Source: CAVOAK01 sp965217615
Lineage (GTDB): Bacteria > Pseudomonadota > Alphaproteobacteria > UBA8366 > CAVOAK01
Assembly (NCBI GenBank): GCA_965217615.1
Contig: CBDCIT010000048.1
Coordinates: 57,833-121,832 of the forward strand
Direction of reading: 5' to 3'
DNA length: 64,000 bases
This document shows, one piece after another, positions 55,138 to 63,606 of this stretch. The notes beneath the pieces are model-generated. The model was given only the letters and a program-made list of their open reading frames with translations. It was not told where the DNA came from and searched no databases. Every line of letters starts with the position of its first letter. The first letter of the stretch is position 1. Position numbers and translations under genes: made by a program.

Positions 55138-55641
55138 CTAGGACGATGGCGCCTCTCCGGTCTTGCCGGCTTCAGCGGCCCAAGTCTCCAGCGACACGGG
55201 TTCATCGGGATTACGCCGGAACACCATATGAGAAACCCGTTTGGCGATGCGCCAACCGTCGTCGGTCCTCACATACCAGTCATGTTGATCGTGAGTGCGG
55301 TGTGGCCCCTGGAAGGGAATTGGACCGTCGTGTGTCTCAAACTCGGCCTCGGGCTGGTAATAGATCGTGTGATAGAAGTCGGATTCAGCGTGATCGTCGT
55401 CGACAGCCTTGACGACCATGTTGGTGACGACGTGGCGGATCGTGCCCTTGCCCAGGGCAGGCGTCAGCGACTTGAGAATTTCCTCTCGACCATGCAGGTT
55501 GACGCCCATCGAGTACCACTCGACGTCCTCCATAAACAAAGCGCAAGCCTTGTCGAATTCACGCTGGTCGACGTGCCGATAATATTGGCGGACAAGTTTC
55601 TGACAGTCCCACTCGATGCCCCTTGCCTGATCTGCATCCAT
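55138..55641 (-). CDS. SnoaL/NTF2-like protein C
   Basis: A 167-aa NTF2-fold protein. The signature is MDADQARGIEWDCQKLVRQYYRHVDQREFDKACALFMEDVEW. It is followed by LHGREEILKSL, TIRHVVTNMVVKAVDDDHAES and a longer tail, FQGPHRTHDQHDWYVRTDDGWRIAKRVSHMVFRRNPDEPVSLETWAAEAGK. The tail groups it with copy D (61412), not with A/B. GGGAGG lies before the ATG at 55641; an earlier in-frame start at 55704 lacks conservation. Confidence 0.88.
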   Translation of the reverse strand: MDADQARGIEWDCQKLVRQYYRHVDQREFDKACALFMEDVEWYSMGVNLHGREEILKSLTPALGKGTIRHVVTNMVVKAVDDDHAESDFYHTIYYQPEAEFETHDGPIPFQGPHRTHDQHDWYVRTDDGWRIAKRVSHMVFRRNPDEPVSLETWAAEAGKTGEAPSS

Positions 55642-55849
55642 GACAATACCTCCCAATCTTGTGCCTGAATTTTGGGCTATTTCTTGCCTCGAATAAACCC
55701 GCATTCACGGGCAGATGTCAACGTGGAAGCATTTCATGCATCTGCGATTCTTAGGTTTATTCACCAGCGTGAAGTGTCAGGGATGCGTGGCGGTGCCTAC
55801 CAGCTCCCGATTCAGGCCCAACTGTTAGGAAGCCACGAACTCGTGCGGT

Positions 55850-57631
55850 TCAATTTGGAAGCCCTGCCCTGTGTAGCCCCTCGACGAATTCCTCAAGTGT
55901 TGCGGCGTCCTTGTACGGCACGACTTCCTTGACCCATGCGACATCGAGGTCTGGGTTGAGTCGCAAGCACTCGGCCAACTCCTCGGCGGCTTCCTTGCGG
56001 CCCAGATGTCCATAGCTGGCGGCAAGGCAGAGATGAGCAAAGATGAAATTCGGATTGCTACCTAACGCCAGTTTACAAGCGGCAACGGCGTCATCGTAGC
56101 GCTGCATTGTCAAACAGGCATTTCCCAGCGCGAAGTAATACCAAAACTGCGCGCCCGGGCTGAGGCGAATTGCCTTTTCAACCCAGCCGACGCTCTCTTG
56201 CGGCCGGCCCGCGAAACTCAGGATTATGGCCATATACATTTGACCGTCTGCATTGTTAGGGTCGAGTGCAAGGCCCCTACCGGCCTCGGCAATCGCGAGA
56301 TCGTGCTGCTTGTTCCACATGTATAGAAACCCTAATACAATATGCGCCTGCGCCAGATTGTCGTCGAGCGCCGTCGCCTTCTTTGCGTTGTCGAAGGCCT
56401 CTTTGAGCAGGTCCTCCGGTGCGTCGCTCCATCCGTGGTTTCTTGCCTGGATGCATACGCGTGCGAGTTCCGCGTGCGCCACCGCGTAGCTGGAGTCGAG
56501 CGAGATCGCCTGCTCGAACTGCCGACGCGCTTCGTTGTTCTCCGCGCTCGTAAAGCGAAGATAGTGTTCCTTGCCTCGCAAGAGACAGTCATAGGCCTCC
56601 AGATTTTCGGTATCTTTGCGGGTCAAACGCTCGCGCTCCGCGTCGGTCAACTGAACCTTTAGCGCGGCGACTATCTTCTCGGTGACTTCGTCCTGAACCG
56701 CGAAGATGTCTTGCAGATCGCGGTCGTACCGCTCTGCCCATTCATGGTCGCCCGACGTCCCGTCGATTAATTGTGCGGTGATCCGCACCCGCTCCCCCGC
56801 CTTGCGAACGCTGCCGTCAAGTACGTGTCGGACGCCCAAATCATTGGCCACCTGTTTTAAGTCGATCGACTTACCCTTGTAGGCGAAGACCGAATTTCGG
56901 GCGATGACGAAAAGGCCGGATACCTTCGACAGGTCAGTGATTATGTCCTCGGTAATGCCATCACTAAAATACTCCTGATTCTTGTCATCGCTCATGTTCA
57001 TGAACGGAAGTACGGCGATCGATGGGCGGTCCGGAATCTCATGAGATTTGGTTGCTGTCCCATCAACATTGATCACATCGCTGACGATCGACGACGGGTT
57101 ATCCGATTCGAGGGGAACGCGATACACGCGAACTGGACGCGTGATGTTTTTGACACTCTGTTCGCCAAGATCTTCAAAATCGTTTGGGAGACGATCGCGA
57201 ACCTGCTCGAAAATCGTCGCCGAAAGGCAAAGGCCGCCTGGTTCCGCGATCTTTTCCAAACGTGCGGCCACGTTGACTCCGTCCCCGTAGATATCGTCCC
57301 CTTCGACCATCACGTCGCCAAGATTGATGCCAATCCGGAACACCATCCGGCGGTCCGGGGGCTGCTCAGAGTTCCGCTCGCGCAGGTCCTGCTGAATCTC
57401 GATCGCGCATCGCACCGCCTCGATTGCACTCGGAAACTCGGTAAGCACACTGTCGCCCGCCGTACCGACAATGCGACCGCCGTGCCGCGCGATGTTCGCG
57501 TCCATGGTATCGCGATATGTGGGTAACGTTTTAAGCGTATCTTCCTCGTCCACGCTCATAAGCCGGCTGTAGCCGGCGACATCAGCGCTGAGGATGGCAG
57601 CCAGTTTGCGTTGAATGTTTTGTGACGCCAT
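55850..57631 (-). CDS. Class III adenylate/guanylate cyclase with TolB-like and TPR regions
   Basis: A 593-aa signalling protein. Residues 1-180 are a class III nucleotide cyclase domain: LAAILSADVAGYSRLMSVDEEDT with the metal Asp, GGRIVGTAGDSVLTEFPSAIEAVRCA with the second Asp, and GDGVNVAARLEKIAEPGGLCLS. Residues 205-335 (RPSIAVLPFMNMSDDKNQEYFSDGITEDIITDLSKVSG) are the TolB/FlgO-like region. The rest consists of TPRs (LAQAHIVLGFLYMWNKQHDLAIAEAGRGLALDP, and others). It has no transmembrane segment, so it is cytoplasmic. Families of such proteins are expanded in rhizobia and Rhodospirillales. Its product could feed the stand-alone cNMP-binding proteins at 36553 and 40953, but that is only a guess. 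Confidence 0.92.
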   Translation of the reverse strand: MASQNIQRKLAAILSADVAGYSRLMSVDEEDTLKTLPTYRDTMDANIARHGGRIVGTAGDSVLTEFPSAIEAVRCAIEIQQDLRERNSEQPPDRRMVFRIGINLGDVMVEGDDIYGDGVNVAARLEKIAEPGGLCLSATIFEQVRDRLPNDFEDLGEQSVKNITRPVRVYRVPLESDNPSSIVSDVINVDGTATKSHEIPDRPSIAVLPFMNMSDDKNQEYFSDGITEDIITDLSKVSGLFVIARNSVFAYKGKSIDLKQVANDLGVRHVLDGSVRKAGERVRITAQLIDGTSGDHEWAERYDRDLQDIFAVQDEVTEKIVAALKVQLTDAERERLTRKDTENLEAYDCLLRGKEHYLRFTSAENNEARRQFEQAISLDSSYAVAHAELARVCIQARNHGWSDAPEDLLKEAFDNAKKATALDDNLAQAHIVLGFLYMWNKQHDLAIAEAGRGLALDPNNADGQMYMAIILSFAGRPQESVGWVEKAIRLSPGAQFWYYFALGNACLTMQRYDDAVAACKLALGSNPNFIFAHLCLAASYGHLGRKEAAEELAECLRLNPDLDVAWVKEVVPYKDAATLEEFVEGLHRAGLPN

Positions 57632-57777
57632 TCAAGGTGCCTGTTTGCGAAAGCCAGCCCCGAATTCGACTCTATGGAACACGTGCGGCCAAGTCTATTG
57701 ACGGCCGCCGACGCTGACTTATTCCGTTTGGCGGAGAATTAGGTCGTGTCCCGCCGCGTCACGGTTCGGCGTGTCAC

Positions 57778-59010
57778 TTAGCCCCAGGGTCCCATGAATG
57801 CCTCGCCAGCATAGCTGTCGGGAAGCGGATCAAGTGACTCTGGCCAGTTGTTGTTGTCAATTTTCGGGCGCATTTCCACCGGCCGCGGCTGCCCGTCCCA
57901 CCCCACCTGTTCCATATAGTAGTAAAGTTGGATTGTGTGGCCATCTGGGTCGATCGCAAACGCCGAATAATCAATTCCGGGGAACAGCTCGGGTGGCAGG
58001 AACTTGACCGTGACACCATTGCCCTCGAGGAATCCAACGGCGTCTCGAAGTTGGCTGTACTCGGCAACCTGCATTCCGAATGCCATACAGGTCGAGTTTC
58101 TTGACAGGCCGAGTTCGTCGCGAAGCGCGATCGGATAGAGCGCTGCGGAATGGTGTTCCGTATTGGCCCTGAGGAAAATGCAACGATGGCCGTTCCACAC
58201 GACTTCCTCGGTTACCGTCAGGCCAAGTCGGTTTCGGTAGAACGCGAGCGCCGATTCAATGTCATTGACGAAAAGGCGTACGGGCCCAACCCGGGCTATT
58301 TTGAACGGGCGTGGCAAGAGCACGCCGCCAACGTCATAGGTCGCTTCGGCCGTGCCGCGATAGCGGTAACCTGATCCGACGTCGACTTTCCGGGCGATCG
58401 CGTCCTCGACCTCCTGAAATTCCGATCGCTGGGGTAGAGTCGGTGCCTCGCTGAACTGCCGGTCGAAGAGCTCACTCGGCTTGCTGTATCCGTCCCAGCC
58501 GATCTGCTCGATTCCGTAATAGAGCTCGTTGGTATGTCCTTCGGGATCGACGGGATAGACATGCCAGTTTGAACCCGGATTGTCGCGGCCGGACCGGTTG
58601 AAACGAATGTCGTTGGCTTTGAACCATGCCGTCGCGTCGACGACTTCACGCAGGCTCCCGACCTGCCAGGTAATCTGGTTGATCGTCATGTCCGACTCAT
58701 CGGTCCGGCCGGCAAAACGGTCGAGGACCTGCCTGGGAAAGATGACGAAAGAATGGTGATCGGTGCCGTGACGCGTGAAATAGCCGACCGTGTCACCAAG
58801 CGCCTCGCGCTTCTCGGGATCTTCAACACGGCGGCCAAAGTCCAGCAGGTCGGAAATGTTAAAGCCTAGAAGATCGCAATAGAAATGCATAGCCGCCGGC
58901 ATGTCGCGCATGTTGAAGCCGAAATGTCCGAGCCGGCGTATCCGGAATGGCCGGTCGTAGGCGAGTCCCCCGACGTCGAAGGTTTCCTGCATCTTCAGTT
59001 TAGCCGTCAT
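57778..59010 (-). CDS. Two-module VOC-family protein (extradiol-dioxygenase-like)
   Basis: A 410-aa protein with two glyoxalase/extradiol dioxygenase (VOC) units. Unit 1 (about residues 22-175) has RRLGHFGFNMRDMPAAMHFYCDLLGF (H29), DHHSFVI and PEGHTNELYYGIEQIGWDG (E162). The strand that should give the middle His reads INQITWQV. Unit 2 (about 250-395) has RVGPVRLFVNDIESALAFYRNRLGL, EHHSAALYPI and DGHTIQLYYYMEQVGWDG, with Pro and Gln where the ligands would be. So it resembles catechol 2,3-dioxygenases, but its iron site is incomplete. The start ATG at 59010 is chosen because the longer frame to 59259 overlaps the next gene. Confidence 0.85.
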   Translation of the reverse strand: MTAKLKMQETFDVGGLAYDRPFRIRRLGHFGFNMRDMPAAMHFYCDLLGFNISDLLDFGRRVEDPEKREALGDTVGYFTRHGTDHHSFVIFPRQVLDRFAGRTDESDMTINQITWQVGSLREVVDATAWFKANDIRFNRSGRDNPGSNWHVYPVDPEGHTNELYYGIEQIGWDGYSKPSELFDRQFSEAPTLPQRSEFQEVEDAIARKVDVGSGYRYRGTAEATYDVGGVLLPRPFKIARVGPVRLFVNDIESALAFYRNRLGLTVTEEVVWNGHRCIFLRANTEHHSAALYPIALRDELGLSRNSTCMAFGMQVAEYSQLRDAVGFLEGNGVTVKFLPPELFPGIDYSAFAIDPDGHTIQLYYYMEQVGWDGQPRPVEMRPKIDNNNWPESLDPLPDSYAGEAFMGPWG

Positions 59011-59182
59011 TGTCTGCCACGCCTTCCGTGCTAGGTACTGCTGTGAGCCGACCAGTCGTCCACGAAACGATGGTGCCAGATGCATCCGGTGGCTGCAACG
59101 CACATCGCCCAACTTGGCTCTTCGCGGCAGGCGTACATCTAGGCCGTGGCGATACATCCTTCCCCAGGGCGGGGTGCGACCA

Positions 59183-60091
59183 TCAGGTACTGCCGACTCC
59201 GGGGACGGCGCCCGGCGGCAACCCAGCGACGTAACTAGCGATTTCGCCGGAGCGTGCAAACCAAACCATGTTGGCTTTTGGGTGCTTGACGATGTGAGTT
59301 AGAATGTTTCGAAGGTGATGCAATCGGAACGGTTGCCCCATGACGAATGTGTGCAGCGCCAGTCCCATGACCAGCGGCTGCTGGTCACATAATTCGACCA
59401 TCTGGTCGAATTGGTCGATTGCTATCTGGGCGAAGTCGACGGCGGTGTGCCGCCGGGTAAGATGGGCCGCCGAATCGTTGATTTCCATTGGATAGGGTAC
59501 TGACAACAAGGGTCCCGCACGCGTCTGCATCCAGATCGGTTGATCGTCGCACGGCCAGTTCATGTCATAGGTGTATCCTGCTTCCTTCAGCAGATCCGGC
59601 GTGAGTCGACTTTCCGAAATCCACGGGCTTAACCAGCCCTGCGGTGGTGTACCCGTGTGATGAAGGATGACCTCGGTCGCTTCTTCGATGAGCGCCTTTT
59701 CGTCGGCCTCCGCCAAATCTCCCTGCCGCTCTGCGTTGGTCCGTCCGTGGCCGACAAATTCGTCCCCACGATCGCGAATTTTGTCGATGATCTGTGGCGC
59801 ATAGTCGAACAGAACGCTGTTAACAAGATGAGAGGCCGGAAGATGCAGATTGTCGAGAAGATCGAAGATCCGCCAGACGCCAACCCGCGTGCCATAATCG
59901 CACCACGCATAATTGCGGACATCTGGGTGAGGTACCGGTCCCGTCGGCGAGTGAACAAGACCATCACCGAAGGCGAAGTGCTCAATATTCACGGCTATAT
60001 GGAAGGCAAGCCTTTTCCCTTCAGGCCAGGAATAGTCGACCCGCTCTGTGATCGGCGAGTAGTCGTACCGGTCGTGGTAGGGGAGCTTCAT
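59183..60091 (-). CDS. Polysaccharide-deacetylase-fold protein (PuuE-like)
   Basis: A 302-aa NodB-homology protein. The N-terminus RLAFHIAVNIEHFAFGDG lacks the TFDD motif of true deacetylases, as in PuuE-type allantoinases and related amidohydrolases. The metal region is DEFVGHGRTNAERQGDL. WLSPWISESRLTPDLLKEAGYTYDMNWPCDDQP and the C-terminal LALHTFVMGQPFRLHHLRNIL resemble that group. It probably hydrolyses an amide or cyclic ureide. It lies upstream of the VOC gene on the same strand and could be cotranscribed. Confidence 0.85.
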   Translation of the reverse strand: MKLPYHDRYDYSPITERVDYSWPEGKRLAFHIAVNIEHFAFGDGLVHSPTGPVPHPDVRNYAWCDYGTRVGVWRIFDLLDNLHLPASHLVNSVLFDYAPQIIDKIRDRGDEFVGHGRTNAERQGDLAEADEKALIEEATEVILHHTGTPPQGWLSPWISESRLTPDLLKEAGYTYDMNWPCDDQPIWMQTRAGPLLSVPYPMEINDSAAHLTRRHTAVDFAQIAIDQFDQMVELCDQQPLVMGLALHTFVMGQPFRLHHLRNILTHIVKHPKANMVWFARSGEIASYVAGLPPGAVPGVGST

Positions 60092-60360
60092 GACGAGTAG
60101 GACGGCAATCCGTTCGTTTCTACACGGACGCTATCATGGAACTCTCGGAGCCGCCATCGCCCGCGACACGCGAGGCGAAAGAGCCAATCGAGAACAGCTT
60201 GCCGACAAACGCGAAGCTGCCGGGATGCCAGCAAGACCGGAATGCGCCGCCGGCTGACTGGAGTTGGTCCACAGGGTCTCGTTGACGGGACCCAGAGCGC
60301 GACGCCAGTATGCGCCGCCGAATAGTACACATCTTATCGTACATGTTCTTGGGGTAGCAG

Positions 60361-61305
60361 ATGACCGATTACAGACTTCTCAACTATGCCGGGCCTTCGG
60401 GCGAAGCGCATCCAGGACTGTCTGTCGGCGAGTCCGTGGTCGATCTTGAAGCTGCAGTGGCGGCGTTGGAAGCATCCGGTCAGCCCATCGAATTCTCTGC
60501 GAGATCGACGCTCGACATACTAGAGAAGTGGGACGCAGCCTTGCCAGTGCTGGAGTCGATCGCGGAGACGCTCGAGCGAGGTCATACTGGTGCGCGGCCG
60601 CTATCGGAGATCCGCCTGCTGGCGCCGCTGCTTTACCCGAACGCAATCTTTAACGCAGCCGCCAACTATTACGGTCACCGCGCGGAGATGGGGGGCGATC
60701 AGGAACTCGTCGACAAGACGAAGGTCAAGCCCTACATGTTCCTAAAATCGCCTGCCCATACTGTGATTGGTCCGGGCGACGAAATCCGCATTCCCCACGT
60801 TACAAAGAAGATCGACTGGGAGGCCGAGCTCGGTGTCGTGATCGGCCGCTACGGCCGCAACCTGAACCAGAAAAATGCCCGCAGCATTGTCGCTGGCTAC
60901 ACGATATTCAATGACGTTTCGGCCCGTGATCTAGGACGCCGGGACGAATGGCCGCGCTTCCCGATGGACTGGTTCGGTCAGAAGACGTTCGAAACTTCGG
61001 CGCCGATGGGCCCCTGGATTATTCCCGTGAGCTCGGTGCCCGACCCCTACAAGTTGAAGATCGACCTATGGGTCAACGACGATCATATGCAAGACGCCGA
61101 GGCTGGCATGATGGTCTTCAACATCGAGGAGCAAATCGAGTTTCTGAGCGCCCGGATTACCCTGCGGCCAGATGATCTTATCGCTACCGGCACGCCGGCC
61201 GGGGTCGGCGCCGGTCAGGGCATATTTCTAAAGCCGGGTGATAGGGTGCGGATCACCATCGGCGGCATCGGCGCGCTCGAAAATTCCGTCGTCGAAGGCG
61301 AGTAG
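60361..61305 (+). CDS. Fumarylacetoacetate hydrolase-family protein
   Basis: A 314-aa FAH-fold enzyme; members cleave C-C bonds of acylpyruvates or decarboxylate/hydrate catechol-pathway intermediates. The metal ligands are in KKIDWEAELGVVIGRYGRN (two Glu), and SARDLGRRDEWPRF adds Asp. The catalytic loop lies at NAIFNAAANYYGHR. The C-terminus LIATGTPAGVGAGQGIFLKPGDRV is diagnostic. GGGG lies 8 bp before the ATG. Together with the dioxygenase-like genes it supports an aromatic ring-cleavage route. It is divergent from the PuuE-like gene. Confidence 0.92.
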   Translation: MTDYRLLNYAGPSGEAHPGLSVGESVVDLEAAVAALEASGQPIEFSARSTLDILEKWDAALPVLESIAETLERGHTGARPLSEIRLLAPLLYPNAIFNAAANYYGHRAEMGGDQELVDKTKVKPYMFLKSPAHTVIGPGDEIRIPHVTKKIDWEAELGVVIGRYGRNLNQKNARSIVAGYTIFNDVSARDLGRRDEWPRFPMDWFGQKTFETSAPMGPWIIPVSSVPDPYKLKIDLWVNDDHMQDAEAGMMVFNIEEQIEFLSARITLRPDDLIATGTPAGVGAGQGIFLKPGDRVRITIGGIGALENSVVEGE

Positions 61306-61411
61306 GCTCACTATTCGGTGAGCCGGTTTGGGTCCTACGGCGCGCGTTGGCTCCTAGCCGCCTGCACGGCTTTGATATGCACACAAGCGTCACGATCCGG
61401 GAGGAATATTT

Positions 61412-61908
61412 ATGGACCGAAATCAGGAACGCGGCATCGAGTGGGACTGCCAGAAAGTCTTGCGGCAGTACTCCACTATGTGGACCACCACGAGTATGAG
61501 GACGCAGTTAAGCTCTTTACCGAAGATGCCGATTGGAAGGTGATGGGCCTCAACCTGAAAGGGCGAGAAGAGATCCTCGAAGCGCTCTATGGGGGCCTCG
61601 GCAACGACACGATCCGTCATGTACTGACGAATGCAATTGTTACTGTAATCGACGACGATAACGCCGAGTCCTGGTCCTACAATTCGATCTATTACTCGCG
61701 CGAAGGCCGGATCGAGGATCGGGACAAGCCGCTGCCTTTCGATGGGCCACACCGCTTTGGCGATGGGTTTGCGCGGCTGAAGCGCGTCGATGGAGAGTGG
61801 CAGATTGCCGCGCGCGAGGGCGGACAGATGGTGTTCAGGCGACCCAACGAACCGGTCGCGCTGGAATCCTGGGCCGAGAGTACGGGCAAGGCACCTGCAT
61901 CGATGTAG
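61412..61908 (+). pseudogene. SnoaL/NTF2-like protein D, single-base frameshift
   Basis: ATG at 61412 with GGGAGG upstream gives MDRNQERGIEWDCQKVLRQY, the same signature as its neighbours. The frame then breaks at about 61469-61476. In the next frame the protein continues VDHHEYEDAVKLFTEDADWKVMGLNLKGREEILEAL, TIRHVLTNAIVTVIDDDNAES and the FRRPNEPVALESWAESTGKAP tail of type C. Restoring one base (TACTCC to TACTACC-like) gives an intact 165-codon gene. The change may be a sequencing error or a true lesion. Confidence 0.82.
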
Positions 61909-61971
61909 GATTACTGCTGCGACCGGCGTCTAAGGTGTGTGGTCGCGTATGCGTTGAACAGGTGAGCTGTC

Positions 61972-62496
61972 ATGGATCGGGATCGGGAACGAGAAATTGA
62001 GTGGGATTGCCAGAAAGTCCTACGTCAATACTACCACCATGTAGACCAGCGGGAATATGACGAGGCCGTGCTGTTGTTCACGCCTGATATTCACTGGCAC
62101 GTGATGAGGCTCGACCTGCACGGCCGTGACGCCGTGCGCGGTGCGTTCGGCGGCCTCACGGATGCGACTATCCGTCATGTACTAACGAATACTGTGGTGA
62201 CGGTAATCGACGAGGCCCACGCAATCGGGGCGATCGATCCGAAACCACATTTCTATACCAGTGCTTTCCCGGATCGTCTCATGTCAGGCGAGAGCATTTC
62301 CTTGGGGTACATGGGACTCAACATCAACTATGGCGCAATGGCGGTCCGCAAGGGCGATCTCGACTTTCTCAACTATCTGGATACCTGGATCAGGGTCCGG
62401 CAACTTCACGGCTGGCTCGACAAGCGCAAAGCGTATTGGTTCGAGTCCGATGCTTGGTTCGAGCAGATTGACATGAATCCGCTGAACGTAAAGTAG
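61972..62496 (+). CDS. Chimeric protein: SnoaL/NTF2-like N-terminus fused to a solute-binding-protein tail
   Basis: A 174-aa frame. Residues 1-84 are SnoaL copy E (MDRDREREIEWDCQKVLRQYYHHVDQREYDEAVLLFTPDIHW, then TIRHVLTNTVVTVIDEAHA). From about residue 85 the sequence changes to IGAIDPKPHFYTSAF...GAMAVRKGDLDFLNYLDTWIRVRQLHGWLDKRKAYWFES, which is the C-terminal lobe pattern of family 3 amino-acid-type periplasmic binding proteins. Such a lobe cannot function without its N-terminal lobe and signal peptide. The gene therefore looks like the product of a deletion that joined two unrelated genes in frame. It is followed by a perfect hairpin. Confidence 0.82.
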   Translation: MDRDREREIEWDCQKVLRQYYHHVDQREYDEAVLLFTPDIHWHVMRLDLHGRDAVRGAFGGLTDATIRHVLTNTVVTVIDEAHAIGAIDPKPHFYTSAFPDRLMSGESISLGYMGLNINYGAMAVRKGDLDFLNYLDTWIRVRQLHGWLDKRKAYWFESDAWFEQIDMNPLNVK

Positions 62497-62514
62497 CGAG
62501 GACAGGGCTGAACC

Positions 62515-62541
62515 GTCACCCGCGGCTTTTCCGCGGGTGAC
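62515..62541 (+). terminator. Perfect hairpin after the chimeric gene
   Basis: An 11-bp perfect stem GTCACCCGCGG / CCGCGGGTGAC with loop CTTTT starts 18 bp after the stop. There is no T-tract, so it may be a weak terminator or a transcript-stabilising hairpin. Confidence 0.5.
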
Positions 62542-62748
62542 CGAGGTCCTGATTTCCTATGCCGGCGTCGGTCGCGCGTGAACTTGCTTGACCGCCCGCT
62601 TCAAACTGATCCAAGCTCAAGAAAAACAAACGGCGGGATCGCGGATCGAAGTCGCGGCAAGTGGATAGCTGCATTGGACAGGCGTTAGGCGCTCCCTCCG
62701 CAGGCTCGCGGCTATTCGCGACCTGACCTGCCAACGAGGAGTGACGCC

Positions 62749-63177
62749 ATGAATATTGCCTCGATCCTTCGCACGAAAGGCTCGGAAGTGAGCACCGCTC
62801 GACCCGATGAGAAAATCAACGCCGTCGTTCAGAAATTGAAGCAAAAAGGCATCGGTGCGCTGGTTCTGAGGGACGACGGGTCGAAGAAACTTGGCATTAT
62901 CTCGGAGCGGGACATCATCGGCGCACTCGCCGAGCACGGTCCCGAGGCACTTGATCTACCGGTCGGAGATGTGGCGACCTGGACAGTGCAGACTTGCGAG
63001 CCGGAGGAGAGCGTCGACAAGGTCATGGCCATCATGACCAAGTGGCGTATCCGGCATTTGCCCGTTGTCGACAAGGAAGAGCTGATCGGCATCGTCAGCA
63101 TCGGCGACATAGTGAAGTATCGGCTCGAGGAGATTGCCTCGGAGGCCGAAGCGCTGCGCACCTATATGTTCAACTAA
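62749..63177 (+). CDS. CBS-domain pair protein
   Basis: A 142-aa protein made of two CBS motifs, which usually bind adenine nucleotides and regulate other proteins. Motif 1 is VSTARPDEKINAVVQKLKQKGIGALVLRDDGSKKLGIISERDIIGAL. Motif 2 is TCEPEESVDKVMAIMTKWRIRHLPVVDKEELIGIVSIGDIVKYRL. There is no effector domain. An AGGAG-like site (CGAGGAGTG) precedes the ATG. Small CBS-pair proteins like this are common in alphaproteobacteria; the target is unknown. Confidence 0.92.
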   Translation: MNIASILRTKGSEVSTARPDEKINAVVQKLKQKGIGALVLRDDGSKKLGIISERDIIGALAEHGPEALDLPVGDVATWTVQTCEPEESVDKVMAIMTKWRIRHLPVVDKEELIGIVSIGDIVKYRLEEIASEAEALRTYMFN

Positions 63178-63218
63178 GCTCGATCGGCGAACGGTCGTGC
63201 GTGTTCACGCGCCGCCAC

Positions 63219-63582
63219 TCAAGCAACCCTTATGCGCTCGTAGCCGAGAACCTGCGCCAGCGCGTTAAGCGCTGCGACCAGCAAACCGGCCTCCCTAACG
63301 TCGCTCGACATCGGCGGCAGCGGCGCCATCCAACAGCTTGCGCGGCAGTGCCATCTCGCCGGTCGCCACATGGGCCAGATGGGCGTCGGCCCCGCGGCCC
63401 TCAGCCGCAAGCATCCGTACCATTTCCCGCCTGAGGTAGCGGCACAGGTAGTCATAGGTTCGCATCATCTCCGGCGGCACGCGCAGCGCGCCCGAGACAT
63501 AGCCCAAAGGGTCATTCGCTTCATCGTCGCTCGTCGTGTTCGTATTTGAACGATGTCCAGTTGCCGCTACCTGCGATTGCAC
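63219..63582 (-). other. Possible frameshifted small gene, unidentified
   Basis: The 429-bp stretch between the CBS gene and the zincin gene has one minus-strand candidate. A GTG-started frame (63582-63295) reads SDDEANDPLGYVSGALRVPPEMMRTYDYLCRYLRREMVRMLAAEGRGADAHLAH and stops. A second frame continues with REAGLLVAALNALAQVLGYERIRVA to 63219. Both halves look protein-like, so this may be one broken gene. No family is recognised. Confidence 0.35.
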
Positions 63583-63606
63583 CTATCTTTCTAGCGGGAG
63601 CAATCG

